This document shows, piece by piece, positions 50,065 to 60,608 of a DNA stretch of 64,000 nt. The notes under the pieces were generated by a model. The model saw nothing but the letters and a program-made list of their open reading frames with translations, made no database searches and was not told the origin of the DNA. Origin of the DNA: Bin25 sp965221765 (GTDB taxonomy: Bacteria; Bacteroidota; Bacteroidia; Flavobacteriales; Flavobacteriaceae); the NCBI GenBank assembly GCA_965221765.1, contig OZ244911.1, positions 2,294,001 through 2,358,000 on the forward strand. The letters are read 5' to 3'. Each line of letters starts with the position of its first letter. Positions within the stretch are counted from its first letter, which is position 1. The translations under genes were made by a program, and so were the position numbers.

Positions 50065-51362
50065 TAATGGTTTTATGAATTTCTTTCAATGCCATCCTAT
50101 CGCTGTCAAATAGGCATTGATGGTTGGAGATTGGGCGCCCATCACGTCGTGTTCTTGCATGCGATGCTCTGTTTTAAGATGGCCATCAGCGACTCGGCGT
50201 CGGAACTTTTTCCTCTTCTTTTGTTTTTGATCCGGGGTATCCCTTTTCAATGGTTCGCCTGGCATCGATCTCTTGGTGTTTCCAATCTGTCGCTTTCCGC
50301 GTCCCCCTCAATCAACCACCAATTCTTTGGGAGCTTGGCCCACGATAGATGGATGTTGTTCTAACAAGGGCTCGATGGTCTAGCTATCATGCGGGTTGCC
50401 CTCAAAAGCACCGATGGCCGTGATCATCATTTTCTGACCTCCCGTTGCGATCCGTCCCACTTGATTACCAAATGCATACTGTTTATGAGCTTTGCCTTTG
50501 GCCATAACAGCCGTGAATGGCTTGTGGATGGCGTCGACTTTGTTTTTATCAAATCCCTGTTGATCGATCACTCGTTGGTACCGATCTAGATCTTCTTGTT
50601 ATTGGCTTCGTTGCAGAGAGGGTAGTTTTCGTTTTCATTCCCGCACTAGTCGACCCGCTAAGGTGTTGAGCTTGGAGGTGGCCTTTTTGGCTTTTTGAGC
50701 TCGTCGGGGAGGCTGCCCATGAACGGTTTGACGCATCCGTTCTTTCGAGGGGTTGGCATCGGTTGGCCGTTGTGTTATCTTTTTTTTGGCATTGGTCGAT
50801 GATCTTTTTATTCTGTTGGGCATCGGTCGAAACCATCACATGGTTCCCTTGTACGGTGGTATGGGATAACACCATCGATGAGGACTTCTTGATTTCTTTC
50901 TGATGCCACTAGACAGAATAGGCAAAGGTTTTTTCCATCCTAGCTTGGCCAATACGATCTCTAAAATGACTCCAATCAGAAAGATCGCCAGGGCTCGTGT
51001 TTCATGAAATCAAAACCCGTGAAGTACGACATGGTGGGGTTCTCAATCCATCGTTCCATGAGGGTTTGATCACCCAGATGGTAAAGCCGTTTCCGCATCA
51101 AACCACCCACCATCATCCCATTGAGATGGGCCGGAAGGCCGGTTTTGGCATACCATGGTTCAAAGGCGTTTTCAAAAAAAAAAGACCAATCGATGGCATC
51201 AGCCAGCCACTTGATGTGATGTTTTGGATGGAGAATCGCATTGAATTCCGAGTCCAATAACGGGAGCTGTTGGTGGGCTACTTTTTTGATGATTTCTACA
51301 AGGTTCTGAGACCAAGATACGCATTCCCTTGAAGATTTAAAAACTAGAATGTAACCATTCAA
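50065..51362 (-). pseudogene. Decayed IS5-family transposase
   Basis: Reading from right to left, the open N-terminal part (WSFFFENAFEPWYAKTGLPA, LMERWIENPTMSYFTGF) covers 51362 to 50976. Further pieces follow in changing frames: SHTTVQGNHVMVSTDAQQ, AKKATSKLNTLAGRLVRE, KPFTAVMAKGKAHKQYAFGN and LKRDTPDQKQKKRKKFRRR. These are in the correct order for one IS5-type transposase but are separated by frameshifts and stops. It is a separate copy from the fragment at 37.5 kb, which keeps only the C-terminal end. Confidence 0.8.
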
Positions 51363-51457
51363 TCCCCCATATAAAGGAGATGATGGACTCTATTTGAGTT
51401 TTTAAGGAACGACTATTTAAACTGTTCTATCCTAATAATTCCGTAGAATTGAAAAAA

Positions 51458-54400
51458 TCAGTTGATGATTAATTCGCTTGTTTGATTCAAATAATAGGAT
51501 GCCGCTACATTGAATTTCTCTTTAAAGCATTTTCTAAAATAGGTAACATCTTTAAAGCCCGTTTTGTAGCAGATCTCATTGATATTATATTTTTTTTGTT
51601 TTAAAAGTTCAACGGCTACAGATAATCTAAAATCTCGGATGAATTTATTTGGGCTTTTACCTGTGATGGTTTTTACTCTCCGATAAAGATGCACCCGACT
51701 CAACCCTAGTGCTTTGCTGGTCTTTTGAACATTTAAATCAGGATCTTCAATATTTTTTCTTAGATATTCCGAAAGTCGAATAAAAAACTGCTGTTGTGAA
51801 GTCGAATTGTTTATATCTTTTTTATTAAGCAATATTCTTTGCCTCGAATAATCAATGATATTCATTTTGGTATTGATGAGATTGCTAACCTTTGATTTGA
51901 TAACCTGAATATCGAATGGTTTTGTAATAAAATCATCAGCCCCAATTTCATAGCTGTCGATTTGAGTTTTATCTCCAACTCTTGCTGTTATAAGAACGAT
52001 AGGAATATGATTGGTTCTTGAATTTGATTTTAATTCTTTACACAAATCAGTGCCTGAAACTTCAGGCATCAAAATATCTGAGATGATTAAATCGGGTAAT
52101 TCTTTTTTGGCGATTTCTATTCCTTGCTTTCCATCTGAAGCTGTTAAAACATCGTATTTTGAAGAAAATATCAAAGAAATAAATCTTCTTAATTCATCTT
52201 CATCTTCCACTACCAAAATTTTGGTTTTTTCGACATTTGGCACATCGGCACCATTGGTGGTGTTTTCGGCTTCAAATATTCCCTTATAAATTTTAAAATT
52301 TATATCTGATGGCATCTTCACCAATACTTTATCCCCATTTTTATAGGCATCAAAAGCCGGAATGCTAACCGTGAAACTAGTGTACTTGCCTACTTGACTA
52401 TCTATACTTATTTTTCCTTGATGTAATTGAACCAAATCTTTAACAAATGAAAGTCCTATGCCACTGCCTAATTTTTTTATATCAGATTCTTGATTAGCTT
52501 GATAAAATCGATTAAAGATATTTTCTTTATCCGCATGACTAATTCCTACACCAGTATTGTATACCTTAATGTCGATCCACTCTTTTTTATCTCTTTCTTT
52601 TTTATGAACCTCTATTTTAATAACCCCTCCTCGTTCAGTATGTTTAAAAGCATTAGATAATAGGTTATAAATAATTTTTTCAATCTTGTCTTTATCATAC
52701 CAAATTTTGATATTGGAAATATTTGAATTAACTGAGTATTTTGCTTCATTAGTAACTGCCAAATGTTTGAAAGATAAAGCGATATTTTTGATACATGGTA
52801 GAAAATAATCATATTTTACAACCAAAGACATCTTTCCAGTGCTAAGTTTTCTGAAATCCATTAATTGATTAATCAATCGAAGCATAAGATTGACATTTTT
52901 TCTAATCAATTCTAAATGATAGCTAAATTCCATATTCTTGGTTTTTGATTTTAATTCTTGAAGAGGACCAAGAATTAAAGTCAACGGCGTTCTAAAATCA
53001 TGCGCGATATTGGTGAAATACTGTAGTTCTAATTTGTTTAGATTCTCCAGTTGTTGCTTTTCAAGTTTTTGAAGTTTTAGTTTGTTTTCTAAATTCAGTT
53101 TTATTAAAAAGTATTTTCTGACACCAAATACCAATAGAATTAAAATGATTCCATAGATGGTATAAGCTAGTGGAGTAAACCAAATGAATGGTTTTTTAAT
53201 AATGGTTAAAGAAGCATACTGATCACCCCAAAGACCATTTTTATTAGCTGCTTTTACTTTAAAGGTATACGTTCCTGGAGATAAATTAGAATAAATGGCA
53301 AACCTTCTCTGACCTACATAATTCCAATCAGTTTCTAAACCCTCGAGTTTATAGGCATATTGGGTTGTTCCCACCTCTCTATAATTCAATGCCGCATATT
53401 CGATAGTGAATATATTCTGTCTTGGTTGAAACTCAATGGTATGAGTTTTTAACAATGATTGACTAAGTATTCCTGTCTCATCATCAACCGTAATTTCTTT
53501 ATTCGATAGTTTAAGTCTTTTTAGTTGAATAGATGGTATCTTTTGATTATTGATTAATCTTTGAGGATCAAAACTCAGCAAACCGTTGAATCCTCCAAAA
53601 AATAGTTGATTATTTGAGTGTTTAAATGAGGAGGCTTTGTTGAATTCTGATATAGGTAATTCATTTCGCAGATCATAGAATTCAAATGTGTTATCAAAAG
53701 GATTGTATCTTGTCAAGCCTGCTGGTGAGGATAACCATAGATTATTCAAATAATCTTCTTCAATTCGATAAACAATATTATTGATGTTTTCATGGGAAGT
53801 TATCACATCAATAAATTGGCTTTTTTCAAATAGAAATTTGTTTAATCCACCATTAGAACCTATCCATAAATTGCCTTTTTCATCCTCATGAATATCGTTG
53901 ATTATATTATGATTTATTGAATTAGGGTATTGATTGTTTTGATAAAAAGTCAGTTTTTCAGAATCATACAATATCAGGCCAAAATTTTGAGTCCCCAACC
54001 ATAAATTTTTATCTGAGTCGCGAAAAATAGAATTAACAATTACATTATCATTGTTTAAATCAATTTTTTCTATATCTGTAAAAGCTTTATCAAAGCGAAA
54101 CAATCCTGAGTTTGTAGATGCCCATATTCTATTGTCAAAATCTTCATACAGTTCAATAATGCTCTTTTGCCCTGAATAGAAATATTCAATCCCTCGATCA
54201 AGCTCGAATTTTTCCATCCGATTCTGATCCAAATCAAATTTTAATAATCCACTGGAATGCGTCCCGATCCACAAATTATTTTCGGAGTCTAATAATAATG
54301 ATTTGATCGTTTGTGCTTCAATAGATTCATTGCCAAAAGATGTTATTTGATTAAACGATTCATTTTGAAAATCATAGTAATTCAATCCACCACCTTCGGT

Positions 54401-55576
54401 ACCAATCCATAAATTACCCATATTATCTTCAACCATGGCACTGACCACATTGTAACTAATGGTGTTTTTAGAAAGAGGATTATGAAAATAATGTTTGAAT
54501 ACATCGGCTTGAGGTTGTAGAATATTCAGACCACCAAAATGTGTCCCTATCCAAAGCATATTTGTATCTTCTATGTATAATGATCTGATCGAATTATGAG
54601 ACAGACTTCTTGGTCTCGTTGGATCATTTTTAATTATCTTTATGTCTCCACTATCCATATCGATATAATTCAATCCGTTATAGGTCCCTATCCATAGATT
54701 TCCCATTTCATCCAAACCCATGGTTCTGATAATTTCGTTTGAAAGGGTGTCATTAGTTGAAAAAGCTTGTTCAAACCTTTGGAAAACCTGATACTGGTTA
54801 AGAATGTACAAACCATCACCAGTTCCAATCCATAGAGATTTACCAATCTTTAAAATTGCTCTTATGTCTCTATTATTGTCGGCAGTATCAAATGGTGCGG
54901 TGAAAGTATATTCTGAACCTTCAATTAATCGATTTAATCCACCATATTTTGTTCCTATCCATAAATTTTGATCGGCATCTTCATAAAGCGTATTGATATG
55001 ATTGTTGCTAATGGATTTTTGGTTTGTCATATCTGACTTGTATCGTAAAAATTGATTGGTTTCTTGAATCCTTTTGTTAAGTCCCCTTCTAGTACCTATC
55101 CACAAATCACCATTACTTCTAACCAAAGTCGATAACACATGATTATCCGATAGGGACTGTTGGTCTTTATCATCATGATAAAAGTGGTGGTAACTCTCTG
55201 TTTTTCGGTCAAATGAAAACAACCCATTGGTTGTTCCTATCCATAAAATACCCTCAAGATCTTCTGAAATAGAATTGACGACATGTCCTGTTAAATGAGG
55301 AATCTTTTGATTATAACTGATAAACTCATATCCATCAAATCGGTTCAATCCATCTTTAGTTCCAATCCACATAAAACCATCACTGTCCTTAAAAATCGAC
55401 ATAATGCTGCTTTGAGATAATCCATCCTTAACAAGTAAATGCTTAAAATTAAAGTGCTCTGTATTTTGAGCGTGGGATAATCGGAAACAAATTGTATTGA
55501 TCAACAATAGCAAACTAAATATCAATACTGATCTACAAGTTAGGATTGTATGAAAAAAAATCTCAAAATATTTCAT
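51458..55576 (-). CDS. Hybrid two-component system regulator (sensor kinase, receiver and AraC-type HTH in one chain)
   Basis: This 1372-residue, Bacteroidota-type HTCS senses glycan breakdown products in the periplasm and switches a polysaccharide locus. Order: a signal peptide or anchor (residues 1-36), about a dozen beta-propeller units marked by LWIGTxxGL repeats (about 45-680), a Y_Y_Y domain, and a membrane helix near 785-805. The histidine kinase follows with His859 in IAHDFRTPL and ATPase motifs to about 1095. A receiver with Asp1167 in IISDILMPE and a C-terminal AraC-type helix-turn-helix complete it. It is divergent from kduI with 267 bases between, so it most likely controls the kdu genes. 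All key residues are present. Confidence 0.93.
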   Translation of the reverse strand: MKYFEIFFHTILTCRSVLIFSLLLLINTICFRLSHAQNTEHFNFKHLLVKDGLSQSSIMSIFKDSDGFMWIGTKDGLNRFDGYEFISYNQKIPHLTGHVVNSISEDLEGILWIGTTNGLFSFDRKTESYHHFYHDDKDQQSLSDNHVLSTLVRSNGDLWIGTRRGLNKRIQETNQFLRYKSDMTNQKSISNNHINTLYEDADQNLWIGTKYGGLNRLIEGSEYTFTAPFDTADNNRDIRAILKIGKSLWIGTGDGLYILNQYQVFQRFEQAFSTNDTLSNEIIRTMGLDEMGNLWIGTYNGLNYIDMDSGDIKIIKNDPTRPRSLSHNSIRSLYIEDTNMLWIGTHFGGLNILQPQADVFKHYFHNPLSKNTISYNVVSAMVEDNMGNLWIGTEGGGLNYYDFQNESFNQITSFGNESIEAQTIKSLLLDSENNLWIGTHSSGLLKFDLDQNRMEKFELDRGIEYFYSGQKSIIELYEDFDNRIWASTNSGLFRFDKAFTDIEKIDLNNDNVIVNSIFRDSDKNLWLGTQNFGLILYDSEKLTFYQNNQYPNSINHNIINDIHEDEKGNLWIGSNGGLNKFLFEKSQFIDVITSHENINNIVYRIEEDYLNNLWLSSPAGLTRYNPFDNTFEFYDLRNELPISEFNKASSFKHSNNQLFFGGFNGLLSFDPQRLINNQKIPSIQLKRLKLSNKEITVDDETGILSQSLLKTHTIEFQPRQNIFTIEYAALNYREVGTTQYAYKLEGLETDWNYVGQRRFAIYSNLSPGTYTFKVKAANKNGLWGDQYASLTIIKKPFIWFTPLAYTIYGIILILLVFGVRKYFLIKLNLENKLKLQKLEKQQLENLNKLELQYFTNIAHDFRTPLTLILGPLQELKSKTKNMEFSYHLELIRKNVNLMLRLINQLMDFRKLSTGKMSLVVKYDYFLPCIKNIALSFKHLAVTNEAKYSVNSNISNIKIWYDKDKIEKIIYNLLSNAFKHTERGGVIKIEVHKKERDKKEWIDIKVYNTGVGISHADKENIFNRFYQANQESDIKKLGSGIGLSFVKDLVQLHQGKISIDSQVGKYTSFTVSIPAFDAYKNGDKVLVKMPSDINFKIYKGIFEAENTTNGADVPNVEKTKILVVEDEDELRRFISLIFSSKYDVLTASDGKQGIEIAKKELPDLIISDILMPEVSGTDLCKELKSNSRTNHIPIVLITARVGDKTQIDSYEIGADDFITKPFDIQVIKSKVSNLINTKMNIIDYSRQRILLNKKDINNSTSQQQFFIRLSEYLRKNIEDPDLNVQKTSKALGLSRVHLYRRVKTITGKSPNKFIRDFRLSVAVELLKQKKYNINEICYKTGFKDVTYFRKCFKEKFNVAASYYLNQTSELIIN

Positions 55577-55750
55577 AGTCCATGAGATATGGAGGGAAAA
55601 ATTGTTTTCAATAATACATTATCTCGGCTTATAAAATTAATGATAACAGAAAATACCCCTCTTGATTTGATTGAAATATGATGAATCCATCCCATGGTTT
55701 CAAAAAAAATCATCGCTCAAATTAGATACTATTTTATTGTCATGTTTTTT

Positions 55751-55780
55751 GTATCAATTCTTTTTCAATTTCGTATCAAT
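55751..55780 (+). promoter_or_regulatory. Direct repeat upstream of kduI, candidate HTCS operator
   Basis: GTATCAAT occurs twice, at 55751-55758 and 55773-55780, 22 bases apart (two helical turns), about 65 bases before the kduI start. AraC-type regulators often bind such spaced direct repeats. The link to the neighbouring HTCS is inference. Confidence 0.45.
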
Positions 55781-55843
55781 ATCTGATGGTGATTTTGCAA
55801 TGAAACTTTTTATTTTCGATGCCAATAAAAATTCCTTAATTAT

Positions 55844-56674
55844 ATGACCAATTATGAGTTTCGGTACAGTGCTCATCCAAGAGATGTCGAGAGTTATTCT
55901 ACTGAAGAATTACGAAAGTATTTTTTAATTGATAATTTATTTTCAAAAGACCAAATCAATTTCACATACACCATGTATGACCGGTATATTGTTGGCGGCG
56001 CCTTACCAAGAACAACCGATTTAAAACTTGAGACCATCCCCTACTTAAAAGCAGATCATTTTCTTGATCGAAGAGAAATGGGCATCATCAATGTTGGCGG
56101 CAAGGGTTCTGTTACAGTTGACGGAAATACGTTTGAACTAAATCACAAAGAAGCTTTATATATTGCCAAAGACACAAAACAAGTTCTCTTTGAAAGAGGA
56201 GACAATCCTATTTATTATATCAATTCAGCCCCTGCACATCATCGATATAAAACAACAAAAGTTGGCAAATCTCAAGCCGAGATTGTTGAATTAGGGGACT
56301 CTCTTTTATCTAATCAAAGAACGATCTATAAATTGATTGTCAATTCTATTGTTCCCACTTGTCAACTGCAGATGGGATTAACTGAATTAAAACCTGGGAA
56401 TGTTTGGAATACCATGCCAGCACATACCCATGAAAGGAGAATGGAAATTTATTTTTATTTCGAATTACAGAAAGAACAAACCCTCTGTCATTTCATGGGA
56501 CAACCCCAACAAACTAGACATCTTTTTATTCAAAATCATCAAGCCGTTATTTCACCTGAATGGTCCATCCACTGTGGAGCAGGCACTTCAAATTATACCT
56601 TTATTTGGGCTATGGCAGGAGAAAACTTAGATTATTCCGACATGGATGTATGCCCTGTGGATAAATTGCGCTAA
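55844..56674 (+). CDS. kduI: 5-dehydro-4-deoxy-D-glucuronate isomerase
   Basis: KduI converts 5-keto-4-deoxyuronate to 2,5-diketo-3-deoxygluconate, the step after unsaturated uronates are released from pectin, glycosaminoglycan or similar chains. The 276-residue cupin-fold protein shows family segments RTTDLKLETIPYLKADHF, REMGIINVGGKG and MPAHTHERRMEIYFYF, the last holding metal-binding His and Glu. Length is exactly as expected. kduD, its usual partner, lies 1.6 kb further on, beyond an inserted restriction-modification remnant. Confidence 0.95.
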   Translation: MTNYEFRYSAHPRDVESYSTEELRKYFLIDNLFSKDQINFTYTMYDRYIVGGALPRTTDLKLETIPYLKADHFLDRREMGIINVGGKGSVTVDGNTFELNHKEALYIAKDTKQVLFERGDNPIYYINSAPAHHRYKTTKVGKSQAEIVELGDSLLSNQRTIYKLIVNSIVPTCQLQMGLTELKPGNVWNTMPAHTHERRMEIYFYFELQKEQTLCHFMGQPQQTRHLFIQNHQAVISPEWSIHCGAGTSNYTFIWAMAGENLDYSDMDVCPVDKLR

Positions 56675-56769
56675 AAACCAACCGATTCAGATTAGTTTTT
56701 GTCAAATTCATCAAATAATGGTTTGTTGAATACGCCTTAACTTTGGAGGTACTTAAGAGTAATTTCAAT

Positions 56770-57589
56770 ACATTAGATATGAAATTTTAGAGATTAATAA
56801 AATTCATCATATTGATTTTTTTGATGCCATAACTCAAATAAAAAGTGATAGTGTTGACTTGATTATTTGCGATGGCCCATATGGGGTAACGGATAATGAT
56901 TGGGACAAAATCAATAATATTCAAGATTATAATCTCCATCTAATACAGATTTTTGAAAGCAAGTTAAAGCCAGGGGGTGCTCTATACTTATTTGGAAAAC
57001 AAGATTGTATTGATTATATCGACTGCCGACCATACCTTTGTCTTCAATCAAAAATTATATGGTACCAGCCTAGTCGATTAGCACAAGGAAGAAAAAATTT
57101 TACAAATAATTACGATCTCATTTGCTATTTCACTAAAGGAAAATATCCCACCACATTTAATCTTGACGACATCAGAGTCCCTCAATTAGTTGAATTAGAA
57201 CATCGGCTCAGATGCGAAAAAGTACCTTCAGTGACCAATGGTAAGTTTGGGAAAACAAAATTTAATCACAAAGGAAAGAATCCTGGAAATGTTTGGGGAG
57301 ACATCAAACAATTAACATACAAATCAAAAGAATTATTGAGCAGAGAGGTTTTAAACACCATACAAAAGCCCGAAAAACTGATGGAACGACTCATTAAAGC
57401 GAGTTCTAACGAAGGAGATTTAATACTAGTCCTTTCTGTGGTGTGGGCACTTGTCCTCTAGTTTGCAAAAAACTTAACCGAAGATTTATAGGCATCGAAC
57501 AAAACGCAGATTTTATTGAATTAGGTCAGAAAAGAATAGACCAATTAAATCGTAGAAGACAATCAATGTTATTCAATAACTATGGCTGA
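56770..57589 (+). pseudogene. Type II DNA methyltransferase (beta class), one-base deletion
   Basis: The frame opens with HHIDFFDAITQIKSDSVDL and the catalytic motif IICDGPYGV. It continues through a target region (LSREVLNTIQKPEKLMERL) and then should reach the AdoMet motif DPFCGVGT. At 57429-57430 the Asp codon has lost one base (CTAG-TCCT), so the frame leaves at 57461. The other frame reads SPFCGVGTCPLVC, then RRFIGIEQNADFIELGQKRI, to a TGA at 57587-57589. The motif order (catalytic motif before AdoMet motif) makes it a beta-class enzyme. It overlaps the next gene by eight bases, typical of restriction-modification operons. Confidence 0.75.
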
Positions 57590-58085
57590 CAGAATCTACC
57601 GTGAAATCGTAAACTTAGTCTTGAAAGCATCAGATTTAGCACGTTCTATTGGCATAAAAAATTTATTGCAACCAGGATTAGTAAAAGAAATGATTATGAC
57701 AAACCTATTGAGACATAAACTGATTATTTCTAAAAGAGATGCAGATGCATGTTAATTTGACGATGAAAACACTAAATATGAATACCTATCGTGTAAAGAA
57801 GGAGGAACTGGCCAATTAGATAGAATGTTCAAACGCCCAGAAGATAAACGTAAAAAGTCTTTGAAGAGAATAACAAGAAATTCAAAGATTTATCTAGCGG
57901 TTTTTTATAACAAAAATCAAACCAAGTGTAAGGTTATCTATGAAATAGAACCTCCTATTTTATTGAAGGAAACTGAAAGACAATTAGATAATAGTATAAA
58001 TGACATATCTCATGTTGGATTTAGTGAAAGATGGGCTGAACGACATGGTAAAGTAGTATTTTTAGATAAAAACCTTAACCGGTAA
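57582..58085 (+). pseudogene. Probable type II restriction endonuclease, interrupted by a stop
   Basis: The frame starts MADRIYREIVNLVLKASDLA and runs 57 codons to a TAA at 57753-57755. It continues in the same frame FDDENTKYEYLSCKEGGTGQ to 58085. EYLSCK after an acidic run could be a PD-(D/E)xK core. I do not recognise the precise family. Pairing and overlap with the broken methyltransferase suggest a dead type II system. It lies between kduI and kduD. Confidence 0.55.
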
Positions 58086-58259
58086 TTTGCTTTAAATAGA
58101 TGCTATGTTGTACTCATACATAGGTACTATGTCATTTTCGGTTCATCGAGTTTTTTTAGATAACTATGATGATTTATTGGAATCTCCTATTTGCTTTCTC
58201 AAACAAAGCAATATTTTAAAGATTTATGATATGTTTATTATAATTTTACACGAATTTTT

Positions 58260-59030
58260 ATGGGAATACTACAAGATTTTAATTTAAATGGAAAAACAGC
58301 ACTCGTTACAGGATGTAAAAGAGGCATTGGTAAAGCCATAGCCATTGGCTTGGCAGATGCTGGTGCTGATATTATTGGCGTTAGTGCTAGTTTAGAAAAA
58401 TCAGAAAGTGATGTTGAAAAAGAAATCCATCGATTAGGAAAACAGTTTTACGCTTTTCAATGTGATTTTAGAAACCGAGATTATTTGTACTCCTTTATTC
58501 ACCAAGTTCAATCTAAGTTTTCAACCATCGACATCTTAGTCAATAATGCTGGAACCATTCGAAGATCTCCAGCGTCTGAACATTCTGATGAATACTGGGA
58601 TGAAGTTATTGAGGTCAATCAAACTTCTCAATTTATTTTATCTAGAGAATTTGGAAAATCAATGCTAGAACAGCAATATGGCAAAATCATTTTTGTGGCA
58701 TCTCTTCTGACTTTTCAAGGCGGTATAACTGTTCCAGGCTATGCAGCGAGTAAAGGGGCCCTTGGACAGCTAACAAAAGCCCTTGCCAATGAATGGGCTG
58801 GGCTAGGAGTAAATGTTAATGCGATCGCCCCTGGATACATAGCTACAGACAATACCAAAGCGCTAAGAGAAAATACCGAACGAAATAAATCTATTTTAGA
58901 ACGAATTCCTGCTAATCGTTGGGGAAATCCAGATGATTTGGTTGGAGCGGCTGTTTTTTTGGCTTCTGAAGCATCGGCCTATGTCCACGGAAATATACTG
59001 TTGGTCGATGGGGGTTGGATGGGAAGATAA
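58260..59030 (+). CDS. kduD: 2-dehydro-3-deoxy-D-gluconate 5-dehydrogenase
   Basis: KduD reduces 2,5-diketo-3-deoxygluconate to 2-keto-3-deoxygluconate, the step after KduI. This short-chain dehydrogenase of 256 residues has the cofactor motif TGCKRGIGKA, NNAG in ILVNNAGTIRR, and the catalytic Tyr/Lys in GYAASKGAL with Ser in VASLL. The end LLVDGGWMGR is typical. The ATG at 58260 is the natural start. The gene is intact although the DNA between it and kduI is not. Confidence 0.94.
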   Translation: MGILQDFNLNGKTALVTGCKRGIGKAIAIGLADAGADIIGVSASLEKSESDVEKEIHRLGKQFYAFQCDFRNRDYLYSFIHQVQSKFSTIDILVNNAGTIRRSPASEHSDEYWDEVIEVNQTSQFILSREFGKSMLEQQYGKIIFVASLLTFQGGITVPGYAASKGALGQLTKALANEWAGLGVNVNAIAPGYIATDNTKALRENTERNKSILERIPANRWGNPDDLVGAAVFLASEASAYVHGNILLVDGGWMGR

Positions 59031-59349
59031 AAAATTGAAAAACTTTGTTTGCTGACTTAAAACAATCAGTCTCCTATTTGAGATTCTGTCTCTAATATCC
59101 AAGCAAATGTGTTTTTGGTTATATTAATTTACCTCTGATGGGTAATTCAAGTTTTCAATATAACCACATACTTTAATATCAATAACCTATAAAGAGATGT
59201 AGAATCTGCGTTCAGATAAGAGCTTTTTAGAAATTTGTATCATTGGAAGAGGGATAAAATTACTAGAATATAAGCACCTCAACAGTCGAATTAGTTGGGA
59301 AGATTCCTCATAGCTTAGTTGTAAATAATAGAGAGTTGTCTCGATAGTT

Positions 59350-59582
59350 TATTAAGCGATATTCCTCTTTTGGAGATACCATTTTCAGTCCTTTCATGGG
59401 GAAAGTGGTACGACCAACCTAGAAGCCTCAATCCTAGGTAGAAAAAGCATTGGAATTGATATAGATCCATTTTATACAATGCTTGCTCGAGTTAAAATGA
59501 CACCCCAATCAAATAATAAAATTCATCGCGCTTGGGAGAAACTTCATACACACAATGAATTATCGAGAACCATCAAATCTTG
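59350..59582 (+). pseudogene. DNA methyltransferase, C-terminal scrap
   Basis: GDTIFSPFMG, then after a one-base frame change SGTTNLEASILGRKSIGIDI and DPFYTMLARVK, is the AdoMet-binding end of a beta-class DNA methyltransferase (DPFxGSGTT pattern). A stop follows at about 59582. Nothing of the catalytic half remains. Its sequence differs from the methyltransferase at 56.8 kb, so it is another system. Confidence 0.65.
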
Positions 59583-60608
59583 ATGGTGTTCATAGCTTTC
59601 CTTATCTATATCATTGGTTTCAAGAATTTGTATTAAAAAAATTATTTCACATAAAAACAAGATTAGAAAATTTAAGTTGTCGGAAAGAAGTAATTTTTTT
59701 TTAGAGTATGTTTTTCGTCCTTCATTTGACAAGTATCAGAGTTGAAAAAGGCACCCAAAAGCATCTCACACTCCAACGCTCATGCTGTTGACACGCCTAT
59801 TAAGGTGTGTGAGTAATTCGGGTAAAGGATTTGCAAATGAACGTAGATTACTATCTACACTTCTTGATCGCGAGGTTTTAATGCATCAAGTTTAGATTTA
59901 CCTCATTCTACCTATGACATCGTTGTTGAGCTTATGGAAGGTCCTATTATTCGCGTTTAAGCAAAAAAAATGGAAAAGGCAATAGAATCCAATTCACTAG
60001 AGGAATGAGGAAAGGCGTTGATTGAGGATACAAAGGTAATGTAAAATCTTACACACAAGTCACGACCACATCAGATATTATAATTGGAATAAAAAGTTGA
60101 CAACCGAACGGAGATAGAGGAGTTGACTTCTATTTCATACCCACACTATTAATTGAATTATTGATAAAGAAAAGCATTTTGACAAATAAAATTGAAAAAT
60201 AAATCGGATATACTCATAGCGTGTAAGAATCTAGACTTTGTGAAAAAACATCATGAAAAAAGCGAATTCAATCGAATAGCTCATCTACATAGCATTTATT
60301 TTTCAAGAATTTTTAGTAAAGGATAAAAAGTTCTCCCATTGTTTATGAGGGAAACGATATGGATTGCTTAGAAAAACCTCAACCATGTACAACATCAAGT
60401 GTAATAGGCTCTCATGTTGTCTTCTGCAACTTTTATGAGCATAGACAAAAAACAAAGACTTAACTTTTGGAAAACAACCCCATACTTATAACTTTGTCTT
60501 TCAACAACGCGTTACAAAAACTTCATAAGAAATCCAAGATTTCAAGTTAGTCTTGTTATATTTCGAATTCAATCTCCTTTATCAACAAATCATCGATCGC
60601 TAATTCTG
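59583..60608. other. Decayed DNA without intact genes
   Basis: Only short readable pieces occur, for example near 60030-60190 (NVKSYTQVTTTSDIIIGI, then after a stop GDRGVDFYFIPTLLIEL). These could be remains of a restriction enzyme next to the methyltransferase scrap, but I cannot name a family. Confidence 0.35.

Noticed and set aside
50089..50364. Plus-strand open frame of 91 codons
   Set aside because: It lies opposite the IS5 transposase remnant, whose C-terminal part is readable on the minus strand.
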